From JANNYA01 sp043754435 (GTDB lineage Bacteria > Pseudomonadota > Gammaproteobacteria > Xanthomonadales > SZUA-5), in contig JAYUUS010000282.1 in NCBI GenBank assembly GCA_043754435.1, forward strand, positions 1 through 7,657: a DNA stretch of 7,657 bases. The letters are read 5' to 3'. This document shows positions 1 through 7,175 of the stretch, piece by piece; the stretch's first letter is position 1, and every line of letters begins with the position of its first letter. The position numbers were made by a program, and so were the translations under genes. A model generated the notes under the pieces. That model did not search any database. It saw nothing but the letters and a program-made list of their open reading frames with translations, and was not told where the DNA came from.

Positions 1-1212
1 GCGATGGCTGGCATAAACGATGTGCGAAATCGGGTTGTACACTGGTAAGGCGTCGAACTCATCAAAGCGCAGCGCGACCAAATCGGCCTGTTTTCCGACT
101 GCTAAGCTACCAATTTGCGCCGCCAAGCCCAGCGCTTTTGCGCCACCCAAGGTTGCCATCGTTAACGCCCGTGCCGCGCTGAGCGCGGTGGCATCATTTG
201 CAACGGCTTTCGCCAACAGCGCCGCAGTTTTCATCTCGCCCAGCAGATCTAGATCATTGTTGCTGGCGCAGCCGTCCGTTCCCAGCGCCAAATTGACGCC
301 CGCATCGAGCAAAGCCTGCGCTGGGCAAAAGCCGCTGGCGAGCTTCAAATTGCTTTCTGGGCAATGCAGCACGCTAACGCCGGTTTCACCTAAGCGCTGA
401 ATTTCCTCACTCGTTAATTGCGTCATATGCACCGCACTCAGGCGGGAATTGAGCAAGCCCAGTTTGTCCAAGCGCGCCAGCGGCCGCATGCCAGATTGCG
501 CCACGCTATCGCTTACTTCACCCGCTGTTTCATGGATATGGCAGTGCACCCGTACGTTCAGCTGATCGCTTAAGTCGCGAATCCGGGTAAAAGACGCATC
601 GCTGACGGTGTAAGGCGCATGCGGTGCCAGCGCTACCGAAATTAGAGGATGCTTTTGATAGCGTTCAATCAGCGCCAAACCTTTGGCAAAATACTCGTCT
701 GCGTTGGCAGCATAGGCGGAAGGGAACTCCAGCACGATTGCGCCGACTACGGCACGCATGCCCATCGCAACCGCCGTTTCAGCCACCACTTCTGAGAAGA
801 AATACATATCCTGCATGGTGGTAACGCCGCCGCAAAGCTGTTCGGCGATCGCTAAGCGCACGCCATCACGGACAAATTCGGCGCTGATATGTTTCGCCTC
901 GGTGGGCCAAATATGCTCACTCAGCCAGCGCATCAGCGGCAAATCATCGGCCAAGCCGCGCATTAAGCTCATCGCGGCATGCGTGTGGCTATTGACCAAT
1001 CCGGGCATTAAGGCGTGCTCGGGCAGCTCGATCTGTTGCGCGGCTTGGTAGCGCGCACGCAGTTCCTGCGTCGGTCCGATGGCGACAATCACGCCGCCAC
1101 TGATCGCAATCGCGTGCTCGGTGTAAATCACGCCTTCTGGCTCGACCGGAATGAGCCAGCGCGGCTCGATCAAGAGATCACAGGCAATACGTTCGTTTAG
1201 TGTGTTGGTCAT
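1..1212 (-). CDS. mtaD: TRZ/ATZ-family amidohydrolase, probable 5-methylthioadenosine/S-adenosylhomocysteine deaminase (3' end cut by window edge)
   Basis: Metal-dependent cytosolic amidohydrolase that probably deaminates an aminopurine nucleoside such as methylthioadenosine or S-adenosylhomocysteine; exact substrate is inferred. The minus-strand frame is open from an ATG at 1212 to the left edge, giving 404 residues. Relatives are about 430-445 residues, so only the extreme C-terminus is missing. Visible landmarks: the metal-binding HTH at residues 76-78 followed by an RGLADDLPL stretch, PHAPYT at about 197-202, a HIHET motif with the metal ligand His225 and Glu228, His262, the SNLKLASG stretch at about 287-294, and GTDG with catalytic Asp313. 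All expected catalytic residues are present. The start lies 5 bases after the stop of the DUF6165-like gene, with only a weak AAAG-type ribosome site, so translational coupling is likely. Other TRZ/ATZ members (guanine deaminase, chlorohydrolases) are possible alternatives, but the RGLADDLPL signature fits MtaD best. Confidence 0.88.
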   Translation of the reverse strand, partial: MTNTLNERIACDLLIEPRWLIPVEPEGVIYTEHAIAISGGVIVAIGPTQELRARYQAAQQIELPEHALMPGLVNSHTHAAMSLMRGLADDLPLMRWLSEHIWPTEAKHISAEFVRDGVRLAIAEQLCGGVTTMQDMYFFSEVVAETAVAMGMRAVVGAIVLEFPSAYAANADEYFAKGLALIERYQKHPLISVALAPHAPYTVSDASFTRIRDLSDQLNVRVHCHIHETAGEVSDSVAQSGMRPLARLDKLGLLNSRLSAVHMTQLTSEEIQRLGETGVSVLHCPESNLKLASGFCPAQALLDAGVNLALGTDGCASNNDLDLLGEMKTAALLAKAVANDATALSAARALTMATLGGAKALGLAAQIGSLAVGKQADLVALRFDEFDALPVYNPISHIVYASHR

Positions 1213-1217
1213 CTTTA

Positions 1218-1637
1218 TTAGATCCTGGGCCCGGACGAGCCGCTGGCGGCATAGCTTGAGTAGCTTTTTTCTTCGACGATATCGGAGCCTAGCTTTTCAT
1301 TAATTCGGCGCTTGATCGCCGCACGTTTGTCATTTTCAAAATAAACCGCACGCGCCAAGGCAATGAATTCTGCATCAAAGCTGGCCGCCGCTTCTTTCAG
1401 ACGCTTGCGATCTTCGATCCCCCAAAGCCCCTCATTGACGGCGCGCAATTGCAGCCATTCTGCCGTAATCAGCGTGCGATCAAATTTGCTAAAGCGCCAA
1501 ATATGCTCAAGCAAGTCCAGTTCACGCAGCACATTGCGCAGCTTCGCTTCATCGGTAATTTTGTCGCGTTTGATTTCTAAAATCGTGATCTTATCCACGA
1601 GTTCCCCAAGTGAAACCGGGATGTGTACGTTTGCCAT
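1218..1637 (-). CDS. DUF6165-like conserved hypothetical protein
   Basis: A 139-residue soluble, probably mostly helical protein of unknown function. The N-terminus, with VSLGELVDKITILEIKRDKI at about residues 8-27, resembles the small DUF6165 family; this assignment is from memory of the family pattern. No signal peptide, membrane segment or catalytic motif is visible. The body is rich in charged residues, and the last 15 or so residues are Ser/Tyr/Gly-rich and look disordered. The ATG at 1637 has no convincing Shine-Dalgarno sequence, but the conserved-looking block begins only a few residues later, so a much later start is unlikely. The gene ends 5 bases before the MtaD-like gene on the same strand and is probably cotranscribed with it. 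No clear sigma-70 promoter was found in the 100 bases upstream. A functional link to the deaminase is not shown by the sequence. Confidence 0.8.
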   Translation of the reverse strand: MANVHIPVSLGELVDKITILEIKRDKITDEAKLRNVLRELDLLEHIWRFSKFDRTLITAEWLQLRAVNEGLWGIEDRKRLKEAAASFDAEFIALARAVYFENDKRAAIKRRINEKLGSDIVEEKSYSSYAASGSSGPRI

Positions 1638-1680
1638 GAGAGTTTGTCAGTTTCGTCAAAAGTGGAAGGCTATCGTTTGA

Positions 1681-1794
1681 TTAAGCCAAAGCATAGCTTG
1701 AACTGGTCGGGTACGCCGCTAAGCTTTCAGCTTCACAAATGTCATTTCTGCCAAATTGATCTAAATAAAAATGTAGATTCAGGCTTACGCGCAT
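1681..1794 (-). CDS. Possible small ORF, 37 residues, unknown
   Basis: A minus-strand frame starting at ATG 1794 is preceded by an AGGAAAG sequence about 9 bases upstream, a plausible ribosome site. It would give a 37-residue peptide beginning MRVSLNLHFYL. The same frame stays open further upstream to ATG 1860 and GTG 1917, so up to 78 residues are possible, but those starts lack good ribosome sites. No family, signal peptide or membrane helix is recognised, and the residue composition does not clearly look like a real protein. It lies just upstream of, and on the same strand as, the DUF6165-like gene, so it could also be untranslated leader sequence. Confidence 0.17.
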   Translation of the reverse strand: MRVSLNLHFYLDQFGRNDICEAESLAAYPTSSSYALA

Positions 1795-1931
1795 GATTTT
1801 TGTCTTTCCTGATTGTCGCCATTTAACCTTATGACGTGTGTCCGGCCAATGCTTGTGCATGAACAATTTGCCTAAGCAGATACCGCCGGAAGCAAGAGCG
1901 TTTGTAGTGCCCTGCACCGACTTGTCCCTCA

Positions 1932-2075
1932 GTGCGCCCGCACGTTAGTTGGCGCTGGGTTGGTTTTTTAACCGCGTTTTTGGGGCTCATCATCGTGATG
2001 CCGCTGCTTGCCTATGCTCGCTGGCATGGCTATCGGGAGACACTTGACGCTTCGGCATGGCCCAGCTTGAAGTGA
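1932..2075 (+). pseudogene. Probable C-terminal remnant of a multi-helix membrane protein (DUF2189-like)
   Basis: Read in the frame ending at TGA 2073-2075, this stretch encodes a hydrophobic helix (FLTAFLGLIIVMPLLAYA) followed by RWHGYRETLD and a short polar tail. A last helix ending in a G-[LV]-P-L-L pattern and then an aromatic/His-Tyr-Arg motif is how DUF2189-type integral membrane proteins of proteobacteria commonly end. Upstream the frame is open only back to a TAG at 1905-1907. The GTG at 1932 is the only start-like codon before the helix and has no convincing ribosome site. The other five or so helices expected for the family are absent from all frames nearby, so a 5'-truncated remnant is the best reading. 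A genuine single-helix small protein of 47 residues is the alternative. Confidence 0.38.
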
Positions 2076-2368
2076 GCAAAAAAACACTCAAGGCCTGATG
2101 CGCTAGCTGGCAAGGGTTTGCTGCAAGTGTTTGTTCCAGATGCGTCAAAGTGAGCGCGCCGAAGCTAAATTTTTCTTCATATGCGCGCCATCAATGGGAA
2201 AGGTGCCGATCTGCAATCTATGTTTAGCGGAGACGGATTTACTCCAGCAGCTAACGCAATCTTAAAGCAGGCCGGGCGGGTATCCACGCTAGCGTTTAGA
2301 CGTCCAACTTGAGCATGAGTCCGGCTTAGCGCAACCCCCCATTTGAATTATCTAGCTGGGAAAGCATG

Positions 2369-2956
2369 ATGGTAAGTCAGCCACAAGAACCTATGAATTT
2401 TCGCACCGCTGCCGCACGCTGGTTGGGGGCGCGCGCGAACGGAGTGGATCCAGTCCTCGGGCACGTTTTGCAGCTCGCCGTGGATCGGGAAGCGCTTACC
2501 GCGGACCCAAACCGTAAACTTGACGAACAAACGACGCTGGGTGGGCGCATGGCGGACCGCATCGCCGCGTTTGGCGGCTCTTGGTTGTTCATTAGTCTAT
2601 TCGGCATGGCCTTGGCGGTTTGGGTATTCTTAAATTCAGAGATTCTTGGCAAAACCGCCTTCGATCCCTACCCGTATATTTTTCTCAATTTGATGTTATC
2701 TATGCTGGCCGCAATTCAAGCTCCGGTGATCTTGATGAGCCAGAACCGCCAATCGATCAAAGATCGCCAAATGGCCGCCTACGATTATAAGGTCAATCTC
2801 AAAGCTGAGGTGGAGATCATGGCACTGCATGAAAAGATGGACACGTTGCGCACCGAGCAGCTCGCCGCATTCATTGAGCATCAACAGCGTAGTTTCGAGA
2901 TGCTCAAAGACTTTCTCGAGGCGCGTGATGAACGCAAACTTGCCGCAGTCAAATAA
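2369..2956 (+). CDS. DUF1003 family inner-membrane protein
   Basis: A 195-residue protein with the full DUF1003 signature, located in the inner membrane; its biochemical role is not established. Visible landmarks: a soluble N-terminal third, GGSWLFI at about 69-75 leading into the first helix (to about 89), the FDPYPYIFLNL block at about 98-108 leading into the second helix (to about 123), SQNRQSIKDR at about 124-133, then DYKVNLKAEVEI at about 139-150. The final 45 residues are charged and helical, probably a cytoplasmic coiled coil. Two adjacent ATG codons occur at 2366 and 2369; the GGGA at 2358-2361 is better spaced (7 bases) for 2369, so that start was chosen. The gene overlaps the next one by 29 bases, which ties its expression to the MprF-type synthase and suggests a role in the same membrane-lipid or envelope-stress process (inference). 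Confidence 0.9.
   Translation: MVSQPQEPMNFRTAAARWLGARANGVDPVLGHVLQLAVDREALTADPNRKLDEQTTLGGRMADRIAAFGGSWLFISLFGMALAVWVFLNSEILGKTAFDPYPYIFLNLMLSMLAAIQAPVILMSQNRQSIKDRQMAAYDYKVNLKAEVEIMALHEKMDTLRTEQLAAFIEHQQRSFEMLKDFLEARDERKLAAVK
2918..2921 (+). promoter_or_regulatory. Ribosome binding site setting the mprF start
   Basis: GAGG lies 6 bases before ATG 2928, inside the DUF1003 gene. The same frame is open upstream to an ATG at 2829, but that start would add 33 basic, Ser-rich residues wholly within DUF1003 coding sequence and has no comparable ribosome site. The 2928 start is therefore preferred. Confidence 0.65.
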
Positions 2957-5552
2957 TCCAGCGCCGCAAAGCAGCGCTGCGGTGGCGGGCGTCAGCAGAT
3001 TTTCGGGCGCCACGCGACGGACGTTCTTTGGCGCACTTAGCGTTCTGATTTTCGCATTTGCGCTATTGGCTATGCATCGTTTACTCGGCGAAGTTTCCTG
3101 GCGCAATGTCGAAACTGAGCTGGCCACGCTGTCCGGGATGTCGATCACGCTCTCTATTCTGGCGGCCTTTTGCAGCTATGCGTTACTCACGACGTTCGAC
3201 TGGGTTGCCGTGCGCGCTTCGGGTAAGTCGGTGCCACTGATTCACATCATGGGAATCGCGTTTCTTGCCAATGCGCTCGGGCACAATTTGGGCATGGCAG
3301 CACTCACCGGCGGCAGCGTGCGCGTGCGCGGCTATGCAGAATATGACTTGGGCACGCTGGATATTGCACAAATAATTGCTAACGCCTCGTTGGGCTTTCT
3401 GCTAGGCACGCTCTTTTGGTTGGGATGTTTGTTGTGCTTTGAGCCTAGCTATGTCACCCAAGTGCTGGTGCTTTCACAAGCATCCTTGCGTGCCATCGGG
3501 ACATTGATATTGGCCGCGCTGGGCGCTGGATTGTTTGTACTAACGCAAGGTAAAAGTACTTTTACGTTTTTTAAACACGAGTTGCGACGACCCAAGTGGC
3601 GGCGCGTTCTGCCGATGCTTCTTGCCAGCATTTTAGAATTAGCGTGTGCTGCTGGCGCGCTTTATTCCTTGTTGCCACCGGAAGCGGCGATCAGTTTTGC
3701 CGCTTTCGTTGGGCTGTATGTCTTTGCGGTGAGTGCCGGCGTGATCAGTGCGATTCCAGGCGGGCTGGGCGTCTTCGAGGCAACTTTGCTGTTGCTGTTG
3801 CCCTCAGTGCCGGCACCTAAAATATTGGCAGCAATCGTGGCGTATCGCGCGATTTATTACTTCCTACCACTGCTGCTGGCGCTCGCTTTGATTGGTATGC
3901 ATAGCCTCAGGCGGCACTCAGTTTATCTCAGTGGCGGTATCGTTTGGGCAAGCCGCTGGACGGATCCGCTAATTGCGCCAGCCTTTGCCTTGCTCGTGTT
4001 TGCGCTCGGTGCCGCGTTGGTTATCAATGGCAGCCTGCCGCTGAACCTGGGCGCAAAGAACGCCATTGCACCATTCGTCGCTTTGCCCGTTTTAGAATTT
4101 TCGCACCTAGGTGCCAGCGCGTTGGGGATCGCGTTGATACTCTTGGCGAATGGTATTTACCAGCGTATTCGCGTTGCATGGTGGATGTGCTTATGGGGTT
4201 TGACCATCGCGGCACTATTGGTCATGCTTTCCAGTCAACGCGTTGCACTTATGACCGCGATTGTTTTATTGATGCTGCTGCTTTACTCAGCAAGGCGACG
4301 CTTTTATCGCGGAACGTCACTACTGGCCTCCACTACTGGCACGGCTTGGTGGCGCAACGCACTGCTGGTGATCGCAGCGGCGGCTTGGTTAGGCGTGGTT
4401 GTGCATCAAAATGTTGCCTACCGCAACGAACTCTGGTGGCAATTCGCGTTTGAGTCTGATGCGCCACGCATGCTGCGCGCGGTGCTCGTTTGCATTTTGG
4501 CACTCGGCACCTTTGGCTTCGCGCGGCTGTTGTGGCCAAGCGCAGCAAAGCCTGTTGTGGCAAGCGAGGAGCAACGCAGCACAGCGCTAGAAATCATTGC
4601 GCACGCGGTGCCCGTGGATGCAAACCTAGCGCTTTTGCCCGACAAACAATTGCTTTTCGCCGACCACAACGCGGGTTTGCTGATGTACCAGCGCAGTGGC
4701 CCCTGCCTAGTTGCGATGGGGGATCCTATCGGTTCGGCCCAAGCTCAGCAGCAACTAGCTTGGCGGCTGCGTGAAATGGCTGACCGCGACGGTTTGCACG
4801 CGGTGTTCTACCAAATCAGCGCGCATAACCTTCCTATTTACCTTGATATGGGCATGACGTTGAGCAAATTGGGCGAGGAGGCCGTGGTGGCGCTAGCGGA
4901 TTTTTCCCTTGAAGGATCCAAGCGTGCGGGTTTGCGTCAAGCCCATCGGCGCGCTGTTCGCGAAGGTGCGCAGTTTGAGGTACTCACAGCTGTGGAAGTG
5001 GGCATGGCGATGCCCCGGCTCAGAGCGATTTCAGATGCTTGGCTGGAGGCAAAATCAGCGGCGGAAAAAGGCTTCTCCATTGGCTACTTCGACGAGACTT
5101 ACCTTGCGCGTTTTCCCTGCGCCATTGTCAAACATGGCGGTGAAATTGTCGCGTTTGCTAATGTGTGGAGCAGCAGTGAGCGCACAGAACTATCGGTGGA
5201 CTTAATGCGTTATATCGAATGCGGTGTAACGAGCATCATGGATTTTTTGTTTATCGAACTGATGCTGTGGGGGCGCACCAACGGTTATCGCCGCTTTTGT
5301 TTGGGAATGGCGCCATTGACTGGCTTATCTAGCCATGAGCTGGCACCGATGTGGCACAAATTAGGTGGCTTCGCATCACGCCATGGCGGACAGTTTTACA
5401 ATTTTGTCGGCCTGCGCAATTACAAAAATAAATTTTCGCCGGAGTGGCATCCACGTTATCTGGCCTGCTCAGCGCGAATTCGGGCGCCGCTCGCGCTGTT
5501 CCACATTTCCCGCCTGATTGCTGGCGGCACATTAAAAATGTTCGCGCACTAG
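2928..5552 (+). CDS. mprF: Bifunctional phosphatidylglycerol lysyl/alanyltransferase and flippase MprF (LpiA type)
   Basis: An 874-residue inner-membrane enzyme that transfers an amino acid from aminoacyl-tRNA to phosphatidylglycerol and flips the product outward, reducing surface negative charge. The N-terminal part to about residue 535 is strongly hydrophobic, with about 14 helices. It carries the flippase-type ALTGGSVRVRGYA stretch at about 125-137 and IPGGLGVFEA at about 276-285. The C-terminal cytoplasmic DUF2156 domain (about 545-874) shows GDPIG at about 598-602, GLRQAHRRAVREGAQFEVL at about 668-686, SVDLMRY at about 756-762, MDFLF at about 771-775, LGMAPLTGL at about 792-800, and FYNFVGLRNYKNKFSPEW at about 823-840. 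Length and domain order are normal for the family. The gene begins inside the DUF1003 gene and is followed 58 bases later by an AcvB-type hydrolase, matching the rhizobial lpiA-acvB arrangement. Whether lysine or alanine is the substrate cannot be read from the sequence. Confidence 0.95.
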   Translation: MNANLPQSNNPAPQSSAAVAGVSRFSGATRRTFFGALSVLIFAFALLAMHRLLGEVSWRNVETELATLSGMSITLSILAAFCSYALLTTFDWVAVRASGKSVPLIHIMGIAFLANALGHNLGMAALTGGSVRVRGYAEYDLGTLDIAQIIANASLGFLLGTLFWLGCLLCFEPSYVTQVLVLSQASLRAIGTLILAALGAGLFVLTQGKSTFTFFKHELRRPKWRRVLPMLLASILELACAAGALYSLLPPEAAISFAAFVGLYVFAVSAGVISAIPGGLGVFEATLLLLLPSVPAPKILAAIVAYRAIYYFLPLLLALALIGMHSLRRHSVYLSGGIVWASRWTDPLIAPAFALLVFALGAALVINGSLPLNLGAKNAIAPFVALPVLEFSHLGASALGIALILLANGIYQRIRVAWWMCLWGLTIAALLVMLSSQRVALMTAIVLLMLLLYSARRRFYRGTSLLASTTGTAWWRNALLVIAAAAWLGVVVHQNVAYRNELWWQFAFESDAPRMLRAVLVCILALGTFGFARLLWPSAAKPVVASEEQRSTALEIIAHAVPVDANLALLPDKQLLFADHNAGLLMYQRSGPCLVAMGDPIGSAQAQQQLAWRLREMADRDGLHAVFYQISAHNLPIYLDMGMTLSKLGEEAVVALADFSLEGSKRAGLRQAHRRAVREGAQFEVLTAVEVGMAMPRLRAISDAWLEAKSAAEKGFSIGYFDETYLARFPCAIVKHGGEIVAFANVWSSSERTELSVDLMRYIECGVTSIMDFLFIELMLWGRTNGYRRFCLGMAPLTGLSSHELAPMWHKLGGFASRHGGQFYNFVGLRNYKNKFSPEWHPRYLACSARIRAPLALFHISRLIAGGTLKMFAH

Positions 5553-5600
5553 CGACGCGCGCCGACAACTTTGGATCGGTAAACACATGCAAAACTTCGT

Positions 5601-5605
5601 AGAGG
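5601..5605 (+). promoter_or_regulatory. Ribosome binding site setting the acvB start
   Basis: AGAGG lies 5 bases before ATG 5611. An in-frame ATG at 5587 would add eight residues ahead of the basic start of the signal peptide and has no ribosome site, so 5611 is preferred. Confidence 0.7.
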
Positions 5606-5610
5606 TAAAA

Positions 5611-7101
5611 ATGAAAACGCGCAATTGGCACTGTCACACACGCAGGTTTGCAAGCCTGATTTTTCTGCAGCTACTCACCCCACTTGTGGCGGCCGCAGGC
5701 ACCGCCTCTGTGCCATTAAAACCCACCAATGCGCCGGCGATTGTGGCGAATGATGTGCTGACAGTAGGTCAATTTGGCAGCCTTCACATCTACCGGCCAA
5801 CGACACCGGTGACGCAGGTCGTGTTGTTTCTCTCTGGCGACGGCGGCTGGAATCAAGGCGTTGTTAGCATGGCGCAACAGTTGCAAAGTCGCGGTGCACT
5901 AGTCGCCGGTATTGATATTCGCGAATACTTTAAAGGCATCAATGCCAGCCATGAAAAATGCGCCTATTTGGGGGCAGACTTTGAGCGGCTCTCGCGGCTT
6001 GTGCAACAGCACGCTGGCTTGCGTGAATACCACTACCCCGTACTGGTTGGCTATTCTTCCGGGGCGACACTGGCGTACGCGGTTTTAAATCAAGCGCCCA
6101 AAGGTATTTTCTCCGGGGGCTTGTCGCTTGGTTTTTGCCCGGATTTAGAGCTGGCTAAACCACTGTGCAAAGGCGAACAACTTACAGCAACCCCGCGCAA
6201 AGCTGGTGTTGGCGTGGATTTGCACGCGGTGGCCGTCATGCAAGATCCCTGGATTGTGCTGCAGGGCGAACAAGATCAAGTTTGCGCCGCCGCCGCAACC
6301 GAAAAATTTGTCGCCAACATTCAAGGCGCCAAGTTTGTGTCATTACCCAAGGTCGGACATGGCTACAGCGTTGAGAAAAATTGGTTGCCTCAATTTATGA
6401 CCGCCTTTGATACCCTAAGCCGCGCACCACAATCCACGCCGCCCGCCGCGCCGCCGGATCTTAACGATTTGCCGATTGTGGAAATACCAGCGATCAAATC
6501 CAATGCAGCGAATGCTGCGGGGGGCAACGCCGCCAACGACAGCTTTGTCATTTTGCTTACTGGCGACGGCGGTTACGCCGGTATGGATCAGCAAGTTGCC
6601 GCAGCGTTCAGTGCGCAAGGTCTCCCCATTGCCGTTCTTAACTCGCTGAAATATTTTTGGACGCCGCGTACACCTCAGCAAGTGGCTGACGATGTCAATC
6701 GTGTGATCCGTTATTACGCGGCAAATTGGCACAAAGAAAAAGTGATCCTGGTGGGTTATTCGCAAGGGGCTGACGTCATGCCCTTCGTCCTAAACCGCCT
6801 GCCTGATGCTAGCAAAGCGCGTATTGCCACAGTCGCAGCGATTGGTCTTTCAGCCACAGCGGTGTTTGAGTTCCATATCGCGAATTGGCTTACCGACCCG
6901 ACCGGAACGCCCACGATGCCCGAGCTTAAACGGCTCAGTGGGGTGCCTTTCACCTGTATTTATGGCGCTGACGAGACTGACAGCGTATGTCCACAGCTGC
7001 GCGATGGAAAGATCCGTTTGGTCAAGCTTCCTGGCGGCCATCACTTTAACGGTGATTACAACGCCGTCGCTAACGCGGTGCTTGTCAAAATAGGTCAATA
7101 G
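5611..7101 (+). CDS. acvB: AcvB/VirJ-type secreted alpha/beta hydrolase, probable aminoacyl-phosphatidylglycerol hydrolase
   Basis: A 496-residue periplasmic hydrolase that probably removes the amino acid from aminoacyl-phosphatidylglycerol; in Agrobacterium, AcvB is known to hydrolyse lysyl-phosphatidylglycerol. The N-terminus is a classic signal peptide: basic residues, hydrophobic FASLIFLQLLTPLVAAA at about 13-29, and a likely cut after the alanine run. Two VirJ-type alpha/beta-hydrolase domains follow. Domain 1 (about 48-270) has LSGDGGW at 74-80, nucleophile Ser149 in GYSSG, candidate acid Asp222 and His250. Domain 2 (about 310-496) has LTGDGGY at 316-322, Ser384 in GYSQG, candidate acids around Asp454-Asp457, and His477/His478. 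A Pro/Ala/Asn-rich linker at about 271-310 joins them. The gene is 58 bases after mprF on the same strand with no terminator between, so cotranscription is likely. The length is close to Agrobacterium AcvB and well above single-domain VirJ. Confidence 0.9.
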   Translation: MKTRNWHCHTRRFASLIFLQLLTPLVAAAGTASVPLKPTNAPAIVANDVLTVGQFGSLHIYRPTTPVTQVVLFLSGDGGWNQGVVSMAQQLQSRGALVAGIDIREYFKGINASHEKCAYLGADFERLSRLVQQHAGLREYHYPVLVGYSSGATLAYAVLNQAPKGIFSGGLSLGFCPDLELAKPLCKGEQLTATPRKAGVGVDLHAVAVMQDPWIVLQGEQDQVCAAAATEKFVANIQGAKFVSLPKVGHGYSVEKNWLPQFMTAFDTLSRAPQSTPPAAPPDLNDLPIVEIPAIKSNAANAAGGNAANDSFVILLTGDGGYAGMDQQVAAAFSAQGLPIAVLNSLKYFWTPRTPQQVADDVNRVIRYYAANWHKEKVILVGYSQGADVMPFVLNRLPDASKARIATVAAIGLSATAVFEFHIANWLTDPTGTPTMPELKRLSGVPFTCIYGADETDSVCPQLRDGKIRLVKLPGGHHFNGDYNAVANAVLVKIGQ

Positions 7102-7175
7102 CCGAACCGCGACGCGTTTTAATTGCATCGTCGAAACCAAAACATGCGTACTCTGCGTGCACCCTATAGGTCACT

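Larger units (their letters stand above)
1638..2368. other. Gene-poor interval between divergently transcribed blocks
   Basis: About 730 bases separate the minus-strand mtaD block from the plus-strand lipid cluster. Both blocks point away from this interval, so their promoters should lie within it, but no textbook -35/-10 pair stands out. It holds an A/T-rich patch near 1740-1806, a weak minus-strand ORF at 1681-1794, a plus-strand membrane-protein-like tail at 1932-2075, and a 43-codon plus-strand frame at 2181-2312 (ATG, no ribosome site, no recognised family). An imperfect inverted repeat with an A-rich loop (TTGAAGTG...CACTCAA, about 2067-2091) follows the tail; it lacks the T-tract of an intrinsic terminator. 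The low gene density and a coding-like tail without a beginning suggest decayed sequence. Confidence 0.6.

Noticed and set aside
20..1200. Plus-strand open frames across 20-1200
   Set aside because: They lie antisense to the MtaD-like gene, whose catalytic motifs are all intact, and show no family features of their own.
2067..2091. Possible terminator hairpin after the membrane-protein tail
   Set aside because: The arms TTGA(A)GTG/CACTCAA pair imperfectly, the loop is A-rich, and there is no following T-tract on the plus strand.
2181..2312. 43-codon plus-strand frame (ATG 2181, TGA 2310-2312)
   Set aside because: No ribosome site, an in-frame stop just upstream, and no recognised family; open length is not unusual for chance. 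Kept only as a note in the gene-poor interval.
2829..2927. N-terminal extension of mprF to an upstream ATG at 2829 (907 residues)
   Set aside because: The extra 33 residues are an out-of-frame reading of DUF1003 coding sequence, and the GAGG-preceded ATG at 2928 gives a start and length typical of the family.
3944..4774. Several other-frame ORFs of 60-170 codons inside mprF on both strands
   Set aside because: They are shadows of the mprF reading frame in GC-rich sequence, rich in Arg/Cys/Ser and without ribosome sites or recognisable domains.
5587..5610. Upstream ATG at 5587 for the AcvB-type hydrolase
   Set aside because: No ribosome site precedes it; AGAGG at 5601 is placed correctly for ATG 5611, which also begins a proper signal peptide.
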